Positions 8,918 through 17,340 are shown, numbered from the stretch's first letter. The stretch is 64,000 nt of DNA from Poriferisodalis sp965204125 (GCF_965204125.1 NZ_OZ241968.1:372001-436000); one strand, 5' to 3'. The notes: a model not told the origin generated them from the letters alone. A program made the numbers and translations.

Positions 8918-9535
8918 GTGACGCATCCGCGGTACCGAGCGGTCATCGTGCTGCTTGCCGGGCTGGCAGGCCTCGGCGTTCTGGCTAGCTGCGGGAGCGT
9001 TGAGGTCAGCGTGTCCCGGGACACGGCGGCCACGACATCTGCTGCCGAGGTGCCCGCGACCACCTCCGGCGGCACCGACACCGGTGCGGCTGCCGAGCCA
9101 GCAGCGACGACTGCCCCGATCACCCAGGAGACCCGGGCCGAAATCCTGCTGCTGGAGGGCGCGCTGCTCGACGGGCAGCAGTTCGATTTGGCTGCAGCGG
9201 CTGGCAACGATGTCCTGCTGTGGTTCTGGGCACCTTGGTGACCGGCGTGCAATCGTGAAGCGCCTGCGGTCGCAGCGCTGAAGGCAGAGCACGGCGACAG
9301 CTTGGTCTTGGTGGGCGTCCCGGGCGGCGACTCTCAGGATTCCTACCGGAAGTTCGTAGCCAAGCACCAGCTCGGCGACGTCCCGCAGCTCAGCAACGAG
9401 GACGGCGATCTATGGGACCAGCTCGGCAACAGCTACCAGCCGAGGTGGATGCTGGTGCGGGCCGACGGAAGCATCGAGCGCGGCGGCGGCACGCCCCCGC
9501 CCGACATCGTTCAAGACGCGCTCACGCCCGCCTGA
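8918..9535 (+). CDS. Thioredoxin-fold lipoprotein with in-frame TGA (probable selenocysteine, UxxC)
   Basis: Two adjacent frames read as one 205-residue protein if TGA 9239-9241 is translated. The N-terminus is a lipoprotein signal (hydrophobic stretch, lipobox LASC), followed by a Thr/Ala-rich linker and a thioredoxin fold resembling secreted actinobacterial DsbE/MPT53 proteins. The active site reads FWAPW-U-PAC: TGA replaces exactly the first catalytic cysteine of WCxxC (residue 108), the resolving Cys is intact, and the cis-proline strand SYQPRWMLV follows. The downstream half has no decay. A SECIS-like hairpin is at 9259-9279. Expected role: extracytoplasmic thiol-disulfide or peroxide chemistry. 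The alternative is a single-base error or mutation (TGC to TGA). Confidence 0.8.
9259..9279 (+). promoter_or_regulatory. Candidate bacterial SECIS hairpin
   Basis: AGCG (9259-9262) pairs with CGCT (9276-9279), C9263 bulges, CTGC (9264-9267) pairs with GCAG (9272-9275), and the apical loop is GGTC (9268-9271). Twenty-six bases separate the TGA from the first loop G. Bacterial SECIS elements are known to lie just 3' of UGA with guanine and uracil in the apical loop; the E. coli fdhF loop also contains GGUC. Paired and loop bases were checked by hand; no folding energy was computed. Confidence 0.65.
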
Positions 9536-9543
9536 GAACAGCC

Positions 9544-10008
9544 ATGGCCGCGTCGAAGCAGCGAACCGTAAGTGTGGAACGGCTCATTGCCGCTCCCGCG
9601 GAGAAGATCTTCGCTGTACTGACCGATCCCAACCGCCACTGTGAGATCGACGGATCAGGAATGCTGACCCGCCTGACCAGCAGCAATGCCCCGCTGACGC
9701 TGGGCAGCACGTTCTCGATGCGCGTCAAGCTCGGCGTCTCCTATACCGTGAAGAACCGGGTGCTGGAGTTCGAGGAGAACCGCCTCATCACCTGGGCGCA
9801 CTGGCAGGGCCAGCGCTGGAGCTACCGGCTCGAACCCCAACCCGACGACAGCACGCTGGTACGCGAAACCATGGACTGGTCCACAGCGAAGATGCCGTGG
9901 AGCATCGAGCTCCTCAGGGGGCACAAGAAGGCTGTGCCGTCAATGGAAAAGACGCTCGAGCGGCTGGCTGCCGTGGCGGAGGCCGCGTCCGGCGACGACC
10001 AATCCTGA
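9544..10008 (+). CDS. SRPBCC (START/polyketide-cyclase-like) family protein
   Basis: 154 residues from ATG 9544, eight bases after the stop of the selenoprotein candidate and probably co-transcribed. The pattern VERLIAAPAEKIFAVLTDPNRHCEIDGS at the N-terminus, followed by LGSTFSMRVK and ENRLITWAHWQG, is the helix-grip (Bet v1/SRPBCC) fold that holds a hydrophobic ligand. No catalytic motif was recognised and the ligand is unknown. Cytoplasmic, with no signal peptide. Confidence 0.75.
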   Translation: MAASKQRTVSVERLIAAPAEKIFAVLTDPNRHCEIDGSGMLTRLTSSNAPLTLGSTFSMRVKLGVSYTVKNRVLEFEENRLITWAHWQGQRWSYRLEPQPDDSTLVRETMDWSTAKMPWSIELLRGHKKAVPSMEKTLERLAAVAEAASGDDQS

Positions 10009-10061
10009 TCGACTGGCGGTACCGCTGGCCCGACTTGCCGTCGACGGTGCGTCGGTCTCGG

Positions 10062-11123
10062 TCAATCGGGTTCGATCACCCAGACATCGTCCAGCGCATC
10101 CTCCAGGCGCCGGTTCAGATCGCCCAGCGTGCGGTCGTCAGCGCGGCGCACCAGCACGGCTTCGTCGCAGTTGTGCATGAACCAGGTGTCCCGGCGACGC
10201 ATCGCCTTGCCGAATGCCTCGGTGTCCGCCGGCACGCGGTTCGCGAGCACGAATTCCTGCCCTGCACGCTGGCGCAGCTCTGCAAACCGCTGACGTGACG
10301 GCCCCGGCCATCGACGCTCAACCCCCTCGAACGCCAGCACCACCACATAGGGCACACCGGCCGCGAGCGCAGCCTCGGCACCCAGGGTCTCGGCGCCGAG
10401 CCCCAGGCCCGTCGCTACGACCAGATCGGGATGCAGCTCGCGCTTGGCCGCGAGAACATCGCTCAGCTGCCGGAGCACCTTGCGCGAGACCGGGTTCTCG
10501 TTGTAGCCGCCGAGCTCCGGCGGCCGGTGGCCCAGCACAGCCACCGCGTGACCGGTGATCTCCCGGTTCCCGGACGTCGGCTCGTCGGTGCTCACGGCAC
10601 CCTTGGCAGGGCGGTGCGGCGCCGAACGCGGGTCGCTCAGCCGATCGAGCACGTCATCGTCGAACCGATTGCCGCTCTGGCCGGCACCTGCCCCCGCAGA
10701 ATGCACAGCCAGCGCGTCGGCAGCGGAGTTCAGCCGCTGGCCCGCATGACCCTTCACCCACTCGAAGGTCACATCGCCCCGCGCCAGCACGGCCTCGATG
10801 AACGGCTCCCACAGATCCCGGTTGGCCACCGGTTTCTTCGCAGTGTTCAGCCAGTTGCGCCGGTGCCAGCCCTTCCACCATTCATCGGTGAAGCACTTCA
10901 CCACGTAGGTGGAGTCGCTGACGATCCGCAGCGGCCCGTCCAGGTCTTCGACGGCTTCCGCCGCAGCTGCAACCTCCATGCGCTGGTTCGTAGTGGAGGG
11001 CTCGAAGCCGCAGGCCCACGGCCCGCCGTCGACCACGTAGGCCCAGCCGCCCGGGCCTGGATTGCCCAGGCATGACCCGTCGGTGAAGACCTCTCGCGCT
11101 GCCGCGTTCGATTTCTGGCTCAT
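10062..11123 (-). CDS. rnhA: RNase HI fused to a SLOG-family (YpsA/DUF1273-like) domain
   Basis: 353 residues. Residues 1-150 are ribonuclease HI, which cuts RNA in RNA-DNA hybrids: the acidic residues sit in FTDGSCLGNPGPGG, RMEVAAAAEAV, VSDSTYVV and NSAADALA, with the catalytic His in VKGHAGQ. A linker (about 150-190) leads to a second domain: AVLGHRPPELGGY, then LVVATGLGLGAETLGAEAAL and VLAFEGVERRWP, matching the TGHRPxxL and glycine-rich nucleotide-binding features of YpsA/DUF1273 proteins of the SLOG superfamily. SLOG domains bind or cleave nucleotide-type ligands. The fusion is unusual. It diverges from aceE across only 21 bases. Confidence 0.88.
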   Translation of the reverse strand: MSQKSNAAAREVFTDGSCLGNPGPGGWAYVVDGGPWACGFEPSTTNQRMEVAAAAEAVEDLDGPLRIVSDSTYVVKCFTDEWWKGWHRRNWLNTAKKPVANRDLWEPFIEAVLARGDVTFEWVKGHAGQRLNSAADALAVHSAGAGAGQSGNRFDDDVLDRLSDPRSAPHRPAKGAVSTDEPTSGNREITGHAVAVLGHRPPELGGYNENPVSRKVLRQLSDVLAAKRELHPDLVVATGLGLGAETLGAEAALAAGVPYVVVLAFEGVERRWPGPSRQRFAELRQRAGQEFVLANRVPADTEAFGKAMRRRDTWFMHNCDEAVLVRRADDRTLGDLNRRLEDALDDVWVIEPD

Positions 11124-11144
11124 CCAAGTGCGACACTAGAACCC

Positions 11145-13847
11145 ATGCTCTTCGACGGGTTGCATGAGCAGATCCCCGATATCGACCCCGATGAGACCGA
11201 CGATTGGCTGCAGTCGTTCGCGGCAGTCGTCGAGGAACGGGGCAAGAACCGCGCACGCTTCCTGATCCGGCGGCTCATGTCCAAGGCCCGTGAGATGCAG
11301 GTCGACTTCCCCGCCACCGTCTCGACCCCGTACATCAACACGATCGCCCCTGAAGACGAGCCGTGGTTCCCCGGCGACGAGGAGATCGAGAAGCGCCTGC
11401 GGGCCTTCATCCGCTGGAACGCCGTGGCCATGGTGACTCACGCGAACTCGTGGGCCGACGGCATCGGCGGCCACCTGTCCACGTTCGCCAGCTCGGCGGC
11501 GCTGTACGACGTGGGCTTCAACCACTTCTGGCACGGCAAGGACGACGGCGAGCCCGGCGATCACATCTACATCCAGGGTCATGCGGCGCCCGGAATCTAC
11601 GCCCGGGCCTACCTCGAAGGCCGCCTCGACGACACCGACCTCGAACATTTCCGGCGCGAGATCGGTCGCACCGGCCTGTCGTCGTACCCCCATCCACGAC
11701 TCATGCCCGAATTCTGGGAATTCCCGACGGTGTCGATGGGCCTCGGGCCGATCACCGCCATCTATCACGCCCGCTTCAACCGCTATCTCCACAACCGCCG
11801 CATCGACAACACGTCCGAATCGAAGGTGTGGTGCTTCGTGGGCGACGGCGAGACCGACGAGCCCGAGACACTCGGCGCGCTGCACCTCGCCGCACGGGAG
11901 CGGCTCGACAACCTGATCTTCGTCGTGAACTGCAACCTGCAACGCCTCGACGGCCCCGTGCGCGGCAACGGGAAGATCATCCAGGAGCTCGAGGCCAACT
12001 TCCGCGGCTCGGGCTGGAACGTGATCAAGGTGATCTGGGGCGGCCGCTGGGACGAGCTGCTGGCGCGCGACCGCGACGGCGTGCTGCTCAACAAGATGAA
12101 CGAGACCATCGACGGCGAGTACCAGCGCTACTCGGTGGAGAGCGGGCAGTACATCCGCGAGCGGTTCTTCGGCCCCGATCCGCGGCTGCGCGAGATGGTG
12201 CAGCACCTCTCCGATGAAGACCTCCAGACCCTGCCTCGCGGCGGCCACGACTACAAGAAGCTGTACGCGGCCTACCAGGCGGCCGTCGAGCACGAGGGCA
12301 GCCCCACGGTCATCCTGACCAAGACAGTCAAGGGCTGGTCGCTGGGGCCCGACCTCGAAGCCCGCAACGCCACCCACCAGATCAAGAAGCTGAACCGCAC
12401 GCAGCTCATGACGATTCGCGAGCGACTGCGGCTGCATAACGAGATCGACGCCGAGTTCGATCCAGACGACCCGCCCTACTGCCGGCCGGCGCCCGGCAGC
12501 GCCGAGCACGAGTACTTGATGGCACGCCGCAAGGCGCTCAACGGCCCATTGCCGAAGCGCATCGGCAACTGGTGCCGCAAGGCGCTGCCGATGCCCAGCT
12601 CCAAGCCGTTCTCGGAGTTTGCGGCGGGCTCGGGTGAGATGGCGGTGTCGACCACCATGGCGTTCACCCGGATGCTGCGGGCCATGACGCGTGAGCCGGG
12701 CTTCGGCGACCGGGTGGTGCCGATCATTCCCGACGAGGCCCGCACGTTCGGCATGGACTCGCTGTTCCGCGAGCTGGGCATATACGCCAGCCAGGGGCAG
12801 CTGTACGAGCCGGTCGATCACGACCTGCTGTTGTCCTACACCGAGCACATCGACGGCCAGATCCTCGAAGAGGGCATCACCGAGGCGGGTGCGCTGGCCA
12901 GCTTCACTGCCGCGGCCACGTCGTATGCCACCCGCGGCGTGGCGATGGTGCCCTTCTACACCTTCTATTCGATGTTCGGCTTTCAGCGGGTCGGCGACAT
13001 GATCTGGGCGCTGGCCGACATGCGGGGGCGCGGCTTTCTCATGGGGGCCACGGCGGGTCGCACCACCTTGATGGGCGAGGGTCTCCAGCACCAGGACGGT
13101 CACTCGCCGCTGCTGGCCTCGGTGGTGCCGCCGTGCCAGGCCTACGACCCAGCGTTCGCCTACGAGCTGGCCGCCATCGTGCAGGACGGTATCCGGCGCA
13201 TGTACGGCGTGGGCGAGGACATCTTCTATTACCTCACCATCTACAACGAGAACTACGTCCAGCCGCCTGAGCCCGACGATCTCGCTGTGGAAGATCTCCT
13301 GGCGGGGCTGTACCGCTACGCCCCGTCGCCGCCCGGACGCGCCCACTCCGGCACGATCCTGTTCTCGGGCTCAGCGCAGGGGGCTGCGCGGGCAGCCGCA
13401 GAGCTGCTGGCGGCCGAGCACGACGTAGGCGTCGACCTGTGGAGCGCCACGTCGTACAAGGCGCTGCGCGAGGAGGCGCTGTCGTGCGAACGGTGGAACA
13501 CGCTCCATCCCGACGATCCCCAGCAGGTGCCCTTCGTGACCCGGCAGCTGGCCGACGGCATGGGGCCGGTGATCGCCGTGACCGACTTCATGCGGGCCGT
13601 GCCCGATCAGGTGTCGCGCTGGATCGGCCGCGACTACACGTCGCTCGGCACCGACGGATTCGGCCACAGCGACACCCGCAGCCGGCTGCGGGAGCACTTC
13701 GAGATCACCGCCGAGCACATCACCGTGGCGGTGCTGTGGCGCCTGGCCGAGCTCGGCGAGATCGATGCGACCGCGGCGGCGGAGGCCATCAAGCGCTACG
13801 GCCTGGCCACCGACAGCGCCGACCCCTGGTCCGCCTCCGCACACTGA
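11145..13847 (+). CDS. aceE: Pyruvate dehydrogenase E1 component, homodimeric type
   Basis: 900 residues, close to the E. coli AceE length (887). The thiamine-diphosphate motif is GDGETDEPETLG ending in IFVVNCN. Other family stretches include GHAAPGIYARAYLEGRL, GGHDYKKLYAAY, KTVKGWSLGPD and, in the central pyrimidine domain, GEMAVSTTMAFTRML and EGITEAGALASF. It decarboxylates pyruvate and reductively acetylates the E2 lipoyl group. The gene is separate from the lpd-E2-lipBA block but only about 2.5 kb from it. The 21-base gap to the divergent RNase H gene must contain both promoters. Confidence 0.96.
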   Translation: MLFDGLHEQIPDIDPDETDDWLQSFAAVVEERGKNRARFLIRRLMSKAREMQVDFPATVSTPYINTIAPEDEPWFPGDEEIEKRLRAFIRWNAVAMVTHANSWADGIGGHLSTFASSAALYDVGFNHFWHGKDDGEPGDHIYIQGHAAPGIYARAYLEGRLDDTDLEHFRREIGRTGLSSYPHPRLMPEFWEFPTVSMGLGPITAIYHARFNRYLHNRRIDNTSESKVWCFVGDGETDEPETLGALHLAARERLDNLIFVVNCNLQRLDGPVRGNGKIIQELEANFRGSGWNVIKVIWGGRWDELLARDRDGVLLNKMNETIDGEYQRYSVESGQYIRERFFGPDPRLREMVQHLSDEDLQTLPRGGHDYKKLYAAYQAAVEHEGSPTVILTKTVKGWSLGPDLEARNATHQIKKLNRTQLMTIRERLRLHNEIDAEFDPDDPPYCRPAPGSAEHEYLMARRKALNGPLPKRIGNWCRKALPMPSSKPFSEFAAGSGEMAVSTTMAFTRMLRAMTREPGFGDRVVPIIPDEARTFGMDSLFRELGIYASQGQLYEPVDHDLLLSYTEHIDGQILEEGITEAGALASFTAAATSYATRGVAMVPFYTFYSMFGFQRVGDMIWALADMRGRGFLMGATAGRTTLMGEGLQHQDGHSPLLASVVPPCQAYDPAFAYELAAIVQDGIRRMYGVGEDIFYYLTIYNENYVQPPEPDDLAVEDLLAGLYRYAPSPPGRAHSGTILFSGSAQGAARAAAELLAAEHDVGVDLWSATSYKALREEALSCERWNTLHPDDPQQVPFVTRQLADGMGPVIAVTDFMRAVPDQVSRWIGRDYTSLGTDGFGHSDTRSRLREHFEITAEHITVAVLWRLAELGEIDATAAAEAIKRYGLATDSADPWSASAH

Positions 13848-13953
13848 ACGACCTGCCCCGCCGGCATCCGGCTCAGCAGGCCAAGTAGGGACACCAACGG
13901 ACATATCCGAGATTCGTGGCCGCTTGGGCGGTCGCAGTGAGCAGACTGTCCCG

Positions 13954-14436
13954 GTGCCCAGCGACATCCCGTGCCCGCAGCGATGGTTCGACGACTACGA
14001 GGCCGGCGAGCGCTTCACGTTCGGCTCAACGACGATCGACGAGGCCGAGATCATCGAATTCGGTCGCAAGTTCGACCCCCAGCCTTTCCACATCGATCCC
14101 GAAGCCGCCCGTGACACCGTCTATGGCCGCCTGATCGCTTCGGGATGGCACACCGGCTCGATCATGATGAAGCTGCTGGGCGAGCACCTGCTGGGGCCAT
14201 CCAGCATGGGCTCGCCCGGTCTCGACGAGCTGCGGTGGCTGGCGCCGGTGCATCCAGGCGACCGTCTCACCCTCGTGGTGGACGTACTGGAACTCCTCCC
14301 GAGCCGCTCCAAGCCCGACCGGGGCATCGTCAAGATGGCCCACGAACTCGTCAACCAGCACGGCATCACAGTGGTGCGCTCGGTGGCGAACATGATGATC
14401 GCTCGGCGCCTGCCCGAGCAGAGCGCGGCCTCTTAG
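13954..14436 (+). CDS. MaoC-family (hot-dog) dehydratase
   Basis: 160 residues from GTG 13954. The motif FDPQPFHIDPEAA is the R-hydratase/MaoC signature carrying the catalytic Asp and His, followed by GRLIASGWHTGSIMMKLL. These enzymes hydrate trans-2-enoyl-CoA or related thioesters. No ribosome-binding site is clear, and a TTG at 13924 is a possible alternative start. The gene ends by overlapping the convergent hydrolase gene by four bases. Confidence 0.85.
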   Translation: MPSDIPCPQRWFDDYEAGERFTFGSTTIDEAEIIEFGRKFDPQPFHIDPEAARDTVYGRLIASGWHTGSIMMKLLGEHLLGPSSMGSPGLDELRWLAPVHPGDRLTLVVDVLELLPSRSKPDRGIVKMAHELVNQHGITVVRSVANMMIARRLPEQSAAS

Positions 14437-15197
14437 GCGTACTGGGCGGCTGCTTGGCGCTCCAGCCAGCCGAGCAGGATGGCCACCGCTCGCGGATCGT
14501 GACGGATGCGGTGGTCGGCACCCTCGATGAGACGCAGCTCTGCACTGGGATGCCCCGAAGCCAGATGTCGGGCCTCTTCGTAGGGCACCTGCCGGTCGTT
14601 GATGCCGTGCAGGATCAGCAGCGGCCGGTCGGCCAGCTGTCCCACAGCGTCCATCGCCCGGTTCTGCTTCAGTTCACGATTCCAAGCGCCCGTCGACTTC
14701 GGAAAGCCGTCAGTTCGGATCACACCCACGTTGCGACAGTGCTGCAGGAACGCCTTGGGGTCGCTCGCCCAGTCGTCAAAATCCGCCCTGGGCGCCATTG
14801 CGGCCACGCCGCGAATCCGGGCGTCGCGCGCAGCCGCCAGGATCGCCACAGAGCCGCCGGTAGTCGAGCCCACGAGCCATACACCCCGGCAACCCTCGGA
14901 GAGCACACGGGTGACCGAGCGGCCGATGTCGTCAATCCAGCCGAGCAGGGAGAAGTCGCCGTCAGACTCGCCGCAGCCGCGCATGCTCACCGCAAGCACT
15001 GTCCAGCCTTGGGCCTCGGCGATGCGCTCGGCGAAGAGCTGGTAGGTGCGGTTCGGCACGCCGGGCCGCTGCATCGACGGGAAGCCGTGGCAGAGCACCA
15101 CTGCGGGCCCGCTGCGGACAGGTCGTTTCGGGCGCACCAGGATCGCTGCGAGGCCCGGGCTGCCCTCGATGGTGGTCTCGGTGACGTCGGTGCTCAC
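14433..15197 (-). CDS. Alpha/beta hydrolase with non-canonical nucleophile elbow
   Basis: 254 residues from GTG 15197. Oxyanion region VVLCHGFPS, acid residue in LLILHGINDRQVP and catalytic His in GADHRIRHDP are present. The nucleophile elbow, normally GxSxG, reads VGSTTGGSV, which places Thr where Ser, Cys or Asp is expected. The enzyme may be a Thr-dependent hydrolase, may use the neighbouring Ser, or may have lost hydrolysis. No signal peptide, so cytoplasmic. Substrate is unknown. Confidence 0.85.
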   Translation of the reverse strand: MSTDVTETTIEGSPGLAAILVRPKRPVRSGPAVVLCHGFPSMQRPGVPNRTYQLFAERIAEAQGWTVLAVSMRGCGESDGDFSLLGWIDDIGRSVTRVLSEGCRGVWLVGSTTGGSVAILAAARDARIRGVAAMAPRADFDDWASDPKAFLQHCRNVGVIRTDGFPKSTGAWNRELKQNRAMDAVGQLADRPLLILHGINDRQVPYEEARHLASGHPSAELRLIEGADHRIRHDPRAVAILLGWLERQAAAQYA

Positions 15198-15259
15198 GTC
15201 GCTGCGGGCTGTCGGCCGAATACCGCATGCGCGGCCGTTGCAAGGCGCACCGTCATGTC

Positions 15260-15481
15260 CTAGCGGCAGAGCCGCGACAGGCGGTAGCCGCGGTTGCGCG
15301 CTTCTGGCAGCTCGTCGGGGCCGAAGGTGGCGTAGGACTGCGCTGCCACGATGTCAGCGACGGCTGCGGCGAGCTGTTCGGTGACCGCCGGATCATCAGT
15401 CTCGAGTTCCATGTCGTAGACGATCTGGTTGCGCTTGTCGCCGACGAATCGGCAGCCGGCGAGCTCCCTCGGGATGTCCAT
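15260..15481 (-). CDS. Small hypothetical protein
   Basis: 73 residues if started at the ATG at 15481 (MDIPRELAGCRF). A longer in-frame version from 15538 would overlap the upstream gene and adds Pro-rich residues typical of non-coding GC-rich DNA. Soluble mixed alpha/beta composition (RNQIVYDMELETDD, then an Ala-rich helix). No family was recognised. It probably shares an operon with the membrane-anchored protein upstream (15510-15956). Confidence 0.5.
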   Translation of the reverse strand: MDIPRELAGCRFVGDKRNQIVYDMELETDDPAVTEQLAAAVADIVAAQSYATFGPDELPEARNRGYRLSRLCR

Positions 15482-15509
15482 GGGAACATTCTGCCGTCCG
15501 GCTGCGGGC

Positions 15510-15956
15510 TCAGGCTCCGCCGGGGTCCACGACGGCAAGCGCGCCGATCAGGCGCAGGTACTCCAAGTGCGCATCTGTCACCGCCTGGACCTGCTCCAGC
15601 GACACCTCAAGCCCGTCTCGGCGGACGCTGCGGTACAGGTCGGCCGCCGAGGGTTGGTCCTCGGTGACCGTCGTGCCCGTTTCGCCCTCGGCATCAGGAT
15701 CAGCGTCGTCCGGCGTAGGTGGGGGCGCGAACTGCAGCTGGTTGAGGTGTGCCCGCAGGAGCGCTTCGAGCTCGCTGGGCTCCAGTGCCGCAGCAATGTC
15801 GAACGGCACGAGATCGGCGACGACCTCGGCCGCCTCGGCGAGACGCCACACGGGCTCACGTCGCTGGCGGCCCAGCCGTTGCGCCTGCGTGCCGACCACG
15901 CCCGCGGCGACGACGAAGCCGATCACCAATGAGATGACGATGACCGCGACGATCAC
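15510..15956 (-). CDS. Membrane-anchored hypothetical protein
   Basis: 148 residues from GTG 15956. One N-terminal membrane helix (IVAVIVISLVIGFVVAAGVV) is followed by a basic segment and a cytoplasmic acidic region with an APPPTPDDADPDAE spacer. The C-terminus (SLEQVQAVTDAHLEYLRLIGAL) looks helical. No enzyme motif was recognised. Its stop lies just upstream of the small gene at 15260-15481 on the same strand. Confidence 0.55.
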   Translation of the reverse strand: MIVAVIVISLVIGFVVAAGVVGTQAQRLGRQRREPVWRLAEAAEVVADLVPFDIAAALEPSELEALLRAHLNQLQFAPPPTPDDADPDAEGETGTTVTEDQPSAADLYRSVRRDGLEVSLEQVQAVTDAHLEYLRLIGALAVVDPGGA

Positions 15957-16016
15957 CGGTGCCTCCCCGGCAGCTCAGATGTCCGTGCGGCGCGCCTCAG
16001 TCTGACTTGTCCTGGC

Positions 16017-17129
16017 CTACAGGCCGATGCGCTGGGCCAGCTGCTCCCGGTGGTAGGCGGGGTCGCCGAAGATCAGCTCTGAACTCTTCGCGCGCTTGAA
16101 GTACAGGTGCGCAGGGTGCTCCCACGTGAAGCCGATGCCGCCGTGGATCTGGATGTTCTCCGCGGCGCAATGGAAGTACGCCTCGGAGCAGTAGGCCTTG
16201 GCGAGCGACGCCACCGACGGCAGCTCGTCGTTCATCTCCGCAGCGCACCAAGCCGCGTAATAGGCGGCCGACTTGGCCGATTCGACCTCGAGCAGCATGT
16301 CGGCGCACTTGTGCTTGATTGCCTGGAACGAGCCGATCGGGCGCCCGAACTGCACGCGGTCCTTCGCGTACTGCACGGCCATGTCGAGCACGAACTGCGC
16401 ACCGCCGACCTGCTCGCTGGCCAGCGCTACCGCAGCCAGGTCGAGCACCTGGTCGATGTAGGCGAAGTTGTCGGTGTCGCACAGGTGCTTGGCCGGCGTG
16501 TTGTCGAAAGTGATGCGGGCCTGCTTGCGGGTCTGGTCCATGGTGGCGAGGTTCTCGCGGCTGAGCCCCGCGGCGTCGCCCTCGACGGTGAACAGGTGAA
16601 TCCCGCCGTCGCAGCGCGCTGCCACCACGAACAGGTTCGCGGTGCCGCCGTCGGTCACGAACATCTTCTCGCCCGAGATCGTCGCCGAGTCGCCGGTATC
16701 GGTGGCCTCCACCTCGACGCCCTCGGCATCCCAGCGTCCGCTGGCCTCGGCCAGCGCCAGCGTGGCGATGATCTCGCCCGAGGCGATGCCTTCGAGCAGC
16801 TCTTCTTTGGCCTTCTCATTGCCCGAGTGCAAGATGGCATTGCCGGCCAGCACCACCGTGGAGAAGTAGGGCGAGCACAGCAGGCTGCGGCCCATCTCCT
16901 CGAGCACAATGCCGAGCTCCACGTAGCTGGCGCCCTGGCCGCCGTATTCCTCGGGAATGATCAGTGCCTGAAGGCCGAGCTGCTCAGCCATCTGCGACCA
17001 CACGGCGGGGTCATAGCCGTCGTCGGTCTCCATCAGCTCCCGCACGGTGGTCTCCGGGGACTTCTCCTCGAGAAACGAACGGACGAAATTGCGGAGCTCT
17101 TCCTGCTCCTCGGTGAATGCGAAGTTCAC
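16017..17129 (-). CDS. Acyl-CoA dehydrogenase family protein
   Basis: 370 residues from GTG 17129, with GGAGG seven bases upstream. It has the three-part ACAD layout: N-terminal helices (FTEEQEELRNFVRSFLEE), FAD/substrate strands (ATLALAEASGRWD, GEKMFVTDGGTANLFVVAAR), and a C-terminal helical domain (DRVQFGRPIGSFQAIKHKCADM, IQIHGGIGFTWEHPAHLYFKRA). The Glu in GFTWE is at the site where some ACADs carry the catalytic base. It oxidises an acyl-CoA with FAD; many actinobacterial members act on sterol side chains or fatty acids, but the substrate is not determined here. Confidence 0.9.
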   Translation of the reverse strand: MNFAFTEEQEELRNFVRSFLEEKSPETTVRELMETDDGYDPAVWSQMAEQLGLQALIIPEEYGGQGASYVELGIVLEEMGRSLLCSPYFSTVVLAGNAILHSGNEKAKEELLEGIASGEIIATLALAEASGRWDAEGVEVEATDTGDSATISGEKMFVTDGGTANLFVVAARCDGGIHLFTVEGDAAGLSRENLATMDQTRKQARITFDNTPAKHLCDTDNFAYIDQVLDLAAVALASEQVGGAQFVLDMAVQYAKDRVQFGRPIGSFQAIKHKCADMLLEVESAKSAAYYAAWCAAEMNDELPSVASLAKAYCSEAYFHCAAENIQIHGGIGFTWEHPAHLYFKRAKSSELIFGDPAYHREQLAQRIGL

Positions 17130-17286
17130 GGACGCGCCTCCGGGGCTGGTGCAGCCAGTGCAGCCTGAGCACCGGCCCTGCCGGTGCGATGGACAGCCGA
17201 AGTTCTATCACCCAGCGGCCCGATCGACTCAGGGACGCGTGCACCAACGGTGGAACCTCCGGCGCACCTTGAGCGTTAGCTTTCGT

Positions 17287-17340
17287 GACGGGCGCCCCCC
17301 AGCGGGGTACACCGGTTCGACCCCCCGACCGGTGCCCGTC
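17287..17340 (+). promoter_or_regulatory. Candidate structured 5' leader (three-way junction)
   Basis: GACGGGC (17287-17293) pairs perfectly with GCCCGTC (17334-17340). Inside lie a small hairpin CCCC-AGC-GGGG (17297-17307) and a six-pair helix ACCGGT (17311-17316) with ACCGGT (17328-17333). The element ends 49 bases before the ATG of the molybdopterin oxidoreductase. It is not a tRNA, having no acceptor or anticodon arms. A cis-regulatory RNA or chance palindromes in GC-rich DNA are both possible. Confidence 0.4.

Noticed and set aside
9239..9241. Reading the thioredoxin-like gene as a pseudogene split by a stop
   Set aside because: The stop is TGA exactly at the catalytic Cys, both halves are intact and a SECIS-like hairpin follows; a simple nonsense mutation at that very codon is less likely, though not excluded.
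17311..17333. GGTTCGA within a stem, resembling a tRNA T-arm
   Set aside because: No acceptor stem, D-arm or anticodon arm fits around it; it is better read as part of the candidate leader structure.
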